Of a DNA stretch of 14,345 nt, positions 13,657 through 14,345 are shown piece by piece. The stretch spans positions 1 to 14,345 of the forward strand of contig JAEMRJ010000052.1 in the NCBI GenBank assembly GCA_016463365.1, read 5' to 3'. The stretch's first letter is position 1, and each line of letters opens with the position of its first letter. Made by a program: the position numbers and the translations under genes. The notes beneath the pieces are model-generated. The model did not search any database, had not been told where the DNA came from, and worked only from the letters and a program-made list of their open reading frames with translations. The stretch comes from Thermoleophilaceae bacterium (lineage in GTDB: Bacteria > Actinomycetota > Thermoleophilia > Solirubrobacterales > JACPNS01).

Positions 13657-14052
13657 TCAGAAGTCGAAACAACTGCCGAGCAACGCAGCTGAGGCAAAGA
13701 GCGGAATCGAGCCGAGCACGTAGATCGCGCCAAAGGTCACCAGGTATGAGCGGCGGCGCAGCTGCGGTTCATGCGCCTCGCGCATTATTCCGATGCCGAC
13801 TGCCGAGACCGCGGCAAAGATGCCGACCGCGATCACCAGTTGCACACCGACCATCGATGCGGCGCGCCCGGCACCGCAGCCGATGCTTGTCGGGGCCATG
13901 CCCCAGGCCAGCAGGAAGAGACCGAAGAACTCGGCGGCCAGGGCGAGCATGCCGCTGAAGATGCCGAGCGGGACGGGCGCGAATCTGCGCGCGCCGTGCG
14001 GCAACTCTGACTGATTGTCCGGCTCCCGCGGGTCTTCTGCCTGGCGGTACAT
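13657..14052 (-). CDS. Unidentified 131-residue membrane protein
   Basis: I do not recognise a family. Residues 1-25 are polar (MYRQAEDPREPDNQSELPHG). Three hydrophobic segments follow at about 28-52 (PLGIFSGMLALAAEFFGLFL), 65-90 (ASMVGVQLVIAVGIFAAVSA) and 103-127 (YLVTFGAIYVLGSIPLFASA). A basic loop (EPQLRRRS) lies before the last. Cysteines occur at IGCGAG and at the very end, GSCFDF. It begins 21 bases after the ftsH stop and ends 49 bases before cydA, all on one strand, so it may be transcribed with either. The ATG at 14052 is the only early start, with just a weak GGGCGGG before it. A role with the bd oxidase or FtsH is possible but unproven. Confidence 0.7.
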   Translation of the reverse strand: MYRQAEDPREPDNQSELPHGARRFAPVPLGIFSGMLALAAEFFGLFLLAWGMAPTSIGCGAGRAASMVGVQLVIAVGIFAAVSAVGIGIMREAHEPQLRRRSYLVTFGAIYVLGSIPLFASAALLGSCFDF

Positions 14053-14073
14053 CCCGCCCAGACGTTCCGCGAG

Positions 14074-14345
14074 TTACTCGGTGCCGCCGGCGAGGCCGGG
14101 GCGAGGAAGCGGAGTCGGACGGGCGCCGCGACCGGGCACCGGGCGCTCGGGCAACGGGCGGCCGGACGGCTCGCTCGGCGGTGTCTCGGGCTCTGGAGCC
14201 TTGAAGACCTCGTCCTCCGGGTCGCCGTCGAGCAGGCGCAGGAACTGATCGGATTCGATCGTCTCCTGGCGGATCAGGATCTTGGAGATGCGGTCGAGCT
14301 TCTCGCGGTGCTCTTCGAGCACGCGGTGCGCGGTCTGGTGGGCGT
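14074..14345 (-). CDS. ftsH: ATP-dependent zinc metalloprotease FtsH, C-terminal end (partial)
   Basis: Only the last 89 residues are in the window; the gene continues past the right edge. They start within the helical end of the M41 peptidase domain (AHRVLEEHREKLDRISKILI, RQETIESDQFLRLLDG), a pattern typical of the FtsH C-terminus. A proline-rich, probably disordered tail follows (PEPETPPSEPSGRPLPERP and on to GLAGGTE). The AAA and HEXXH parts are not visible, so identity rests on this helical segment and on the common ftsH-to-folate gene order in actinobacteria. FtsH is a membrane-anchored protease for damaged or regulated proteins. Confidence 0.82.
   Translation of the reverse strand, partial: AHQTAHRVLEEHREKLDRISKILIRQETIESDQFLRLLDGDPEDEVFKAPEPETPPSEPSGRPLPERPVPGRGARPTPLPRPGLAGGTE

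Overview
This window looks like ordinary chromosome of a GC-rich actinobacterium, most likely class Thermoleophilia (Solirubrobacterales or relatives). I infer this from four things: the gene order ftsH / folP / folB / folK / coaX / dus / greA on one strand; a DDN-type (F420-linked) oxidoreductase family member; a large secreted protein with Ig-like and RTX repeats of a kind I associate with this class; and frequent leaderless-looking starts. A search of the full proteins would be needed to confirm the taxon. I see no rRNA, tRNA, CRISPR array, insertion sequence, phage gene or plasmid origin.

Layout from the right end, following the main (minus) strand. The C-terminus of FtsH (14345-14074, cut by the window edge) is followed by an unidentified 131-residue membrane protein (14052-13657). 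Next is a cytochrome bd oxidase operon: cydA, cydB and a previously untracked 57-residue two-helix membrane protein (13607-10997), with stop and start codons that overlap. folP (10968-10132) follows with its own promoter-like box. A plus-strand DDN-family gene (9642-10154) separates it from folB, an unidentified 117-residue membrane protein and folK (9589-8278), which form a fully overlapping three-gene unit. A plus-strand GST-like gene (7441-8214) comes next, meeting folK across a perfect 15-bp hairpin. Then coaX (7363-6596), a 1232-residue secreted multidomain protein (6462-2764), a plus-strand secreted CAP-domain protein (2135-2704), dus (2094-1081), greA (1007-531) and a plus-strand SRPBCC protein (58-534).

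Functionally, the window holds three consecutive folate steps (FolB, FolK, FolP), the first step of CoA synthesis (CoaX), tRNA dihydrouridylation (Dus), transcript-cleavage rescue of RNA polymerase (GreA), a terminal quinol oxidase (CydAB) and the end of a membrane protease (FtsH). The four plus-strand genes sit singly among minus-strand operons. Two of them overlap their convergent neighbours at the 3' end.

A recurring signal is a TANNNT hexamer 7-9 bases before the start codon (SRPBCC gene, coaX, folB, the DDN-family gene, folP, dus), which suggests leaderless transcripts. The GST-like gene, cydA and the secreted protein instead have Shine-Dalgarno-like sites. Coding density is very high: the largest gap without a gene is 133 bases (6463-6595), so no empty stretch exceeds 300 bases. 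I did not find a clearly new multi-gene system. The most worthwhile leads are the three small unidentified membrane proteins embedded in the cyd and fol operons, and the architecture of the large secreted protein.
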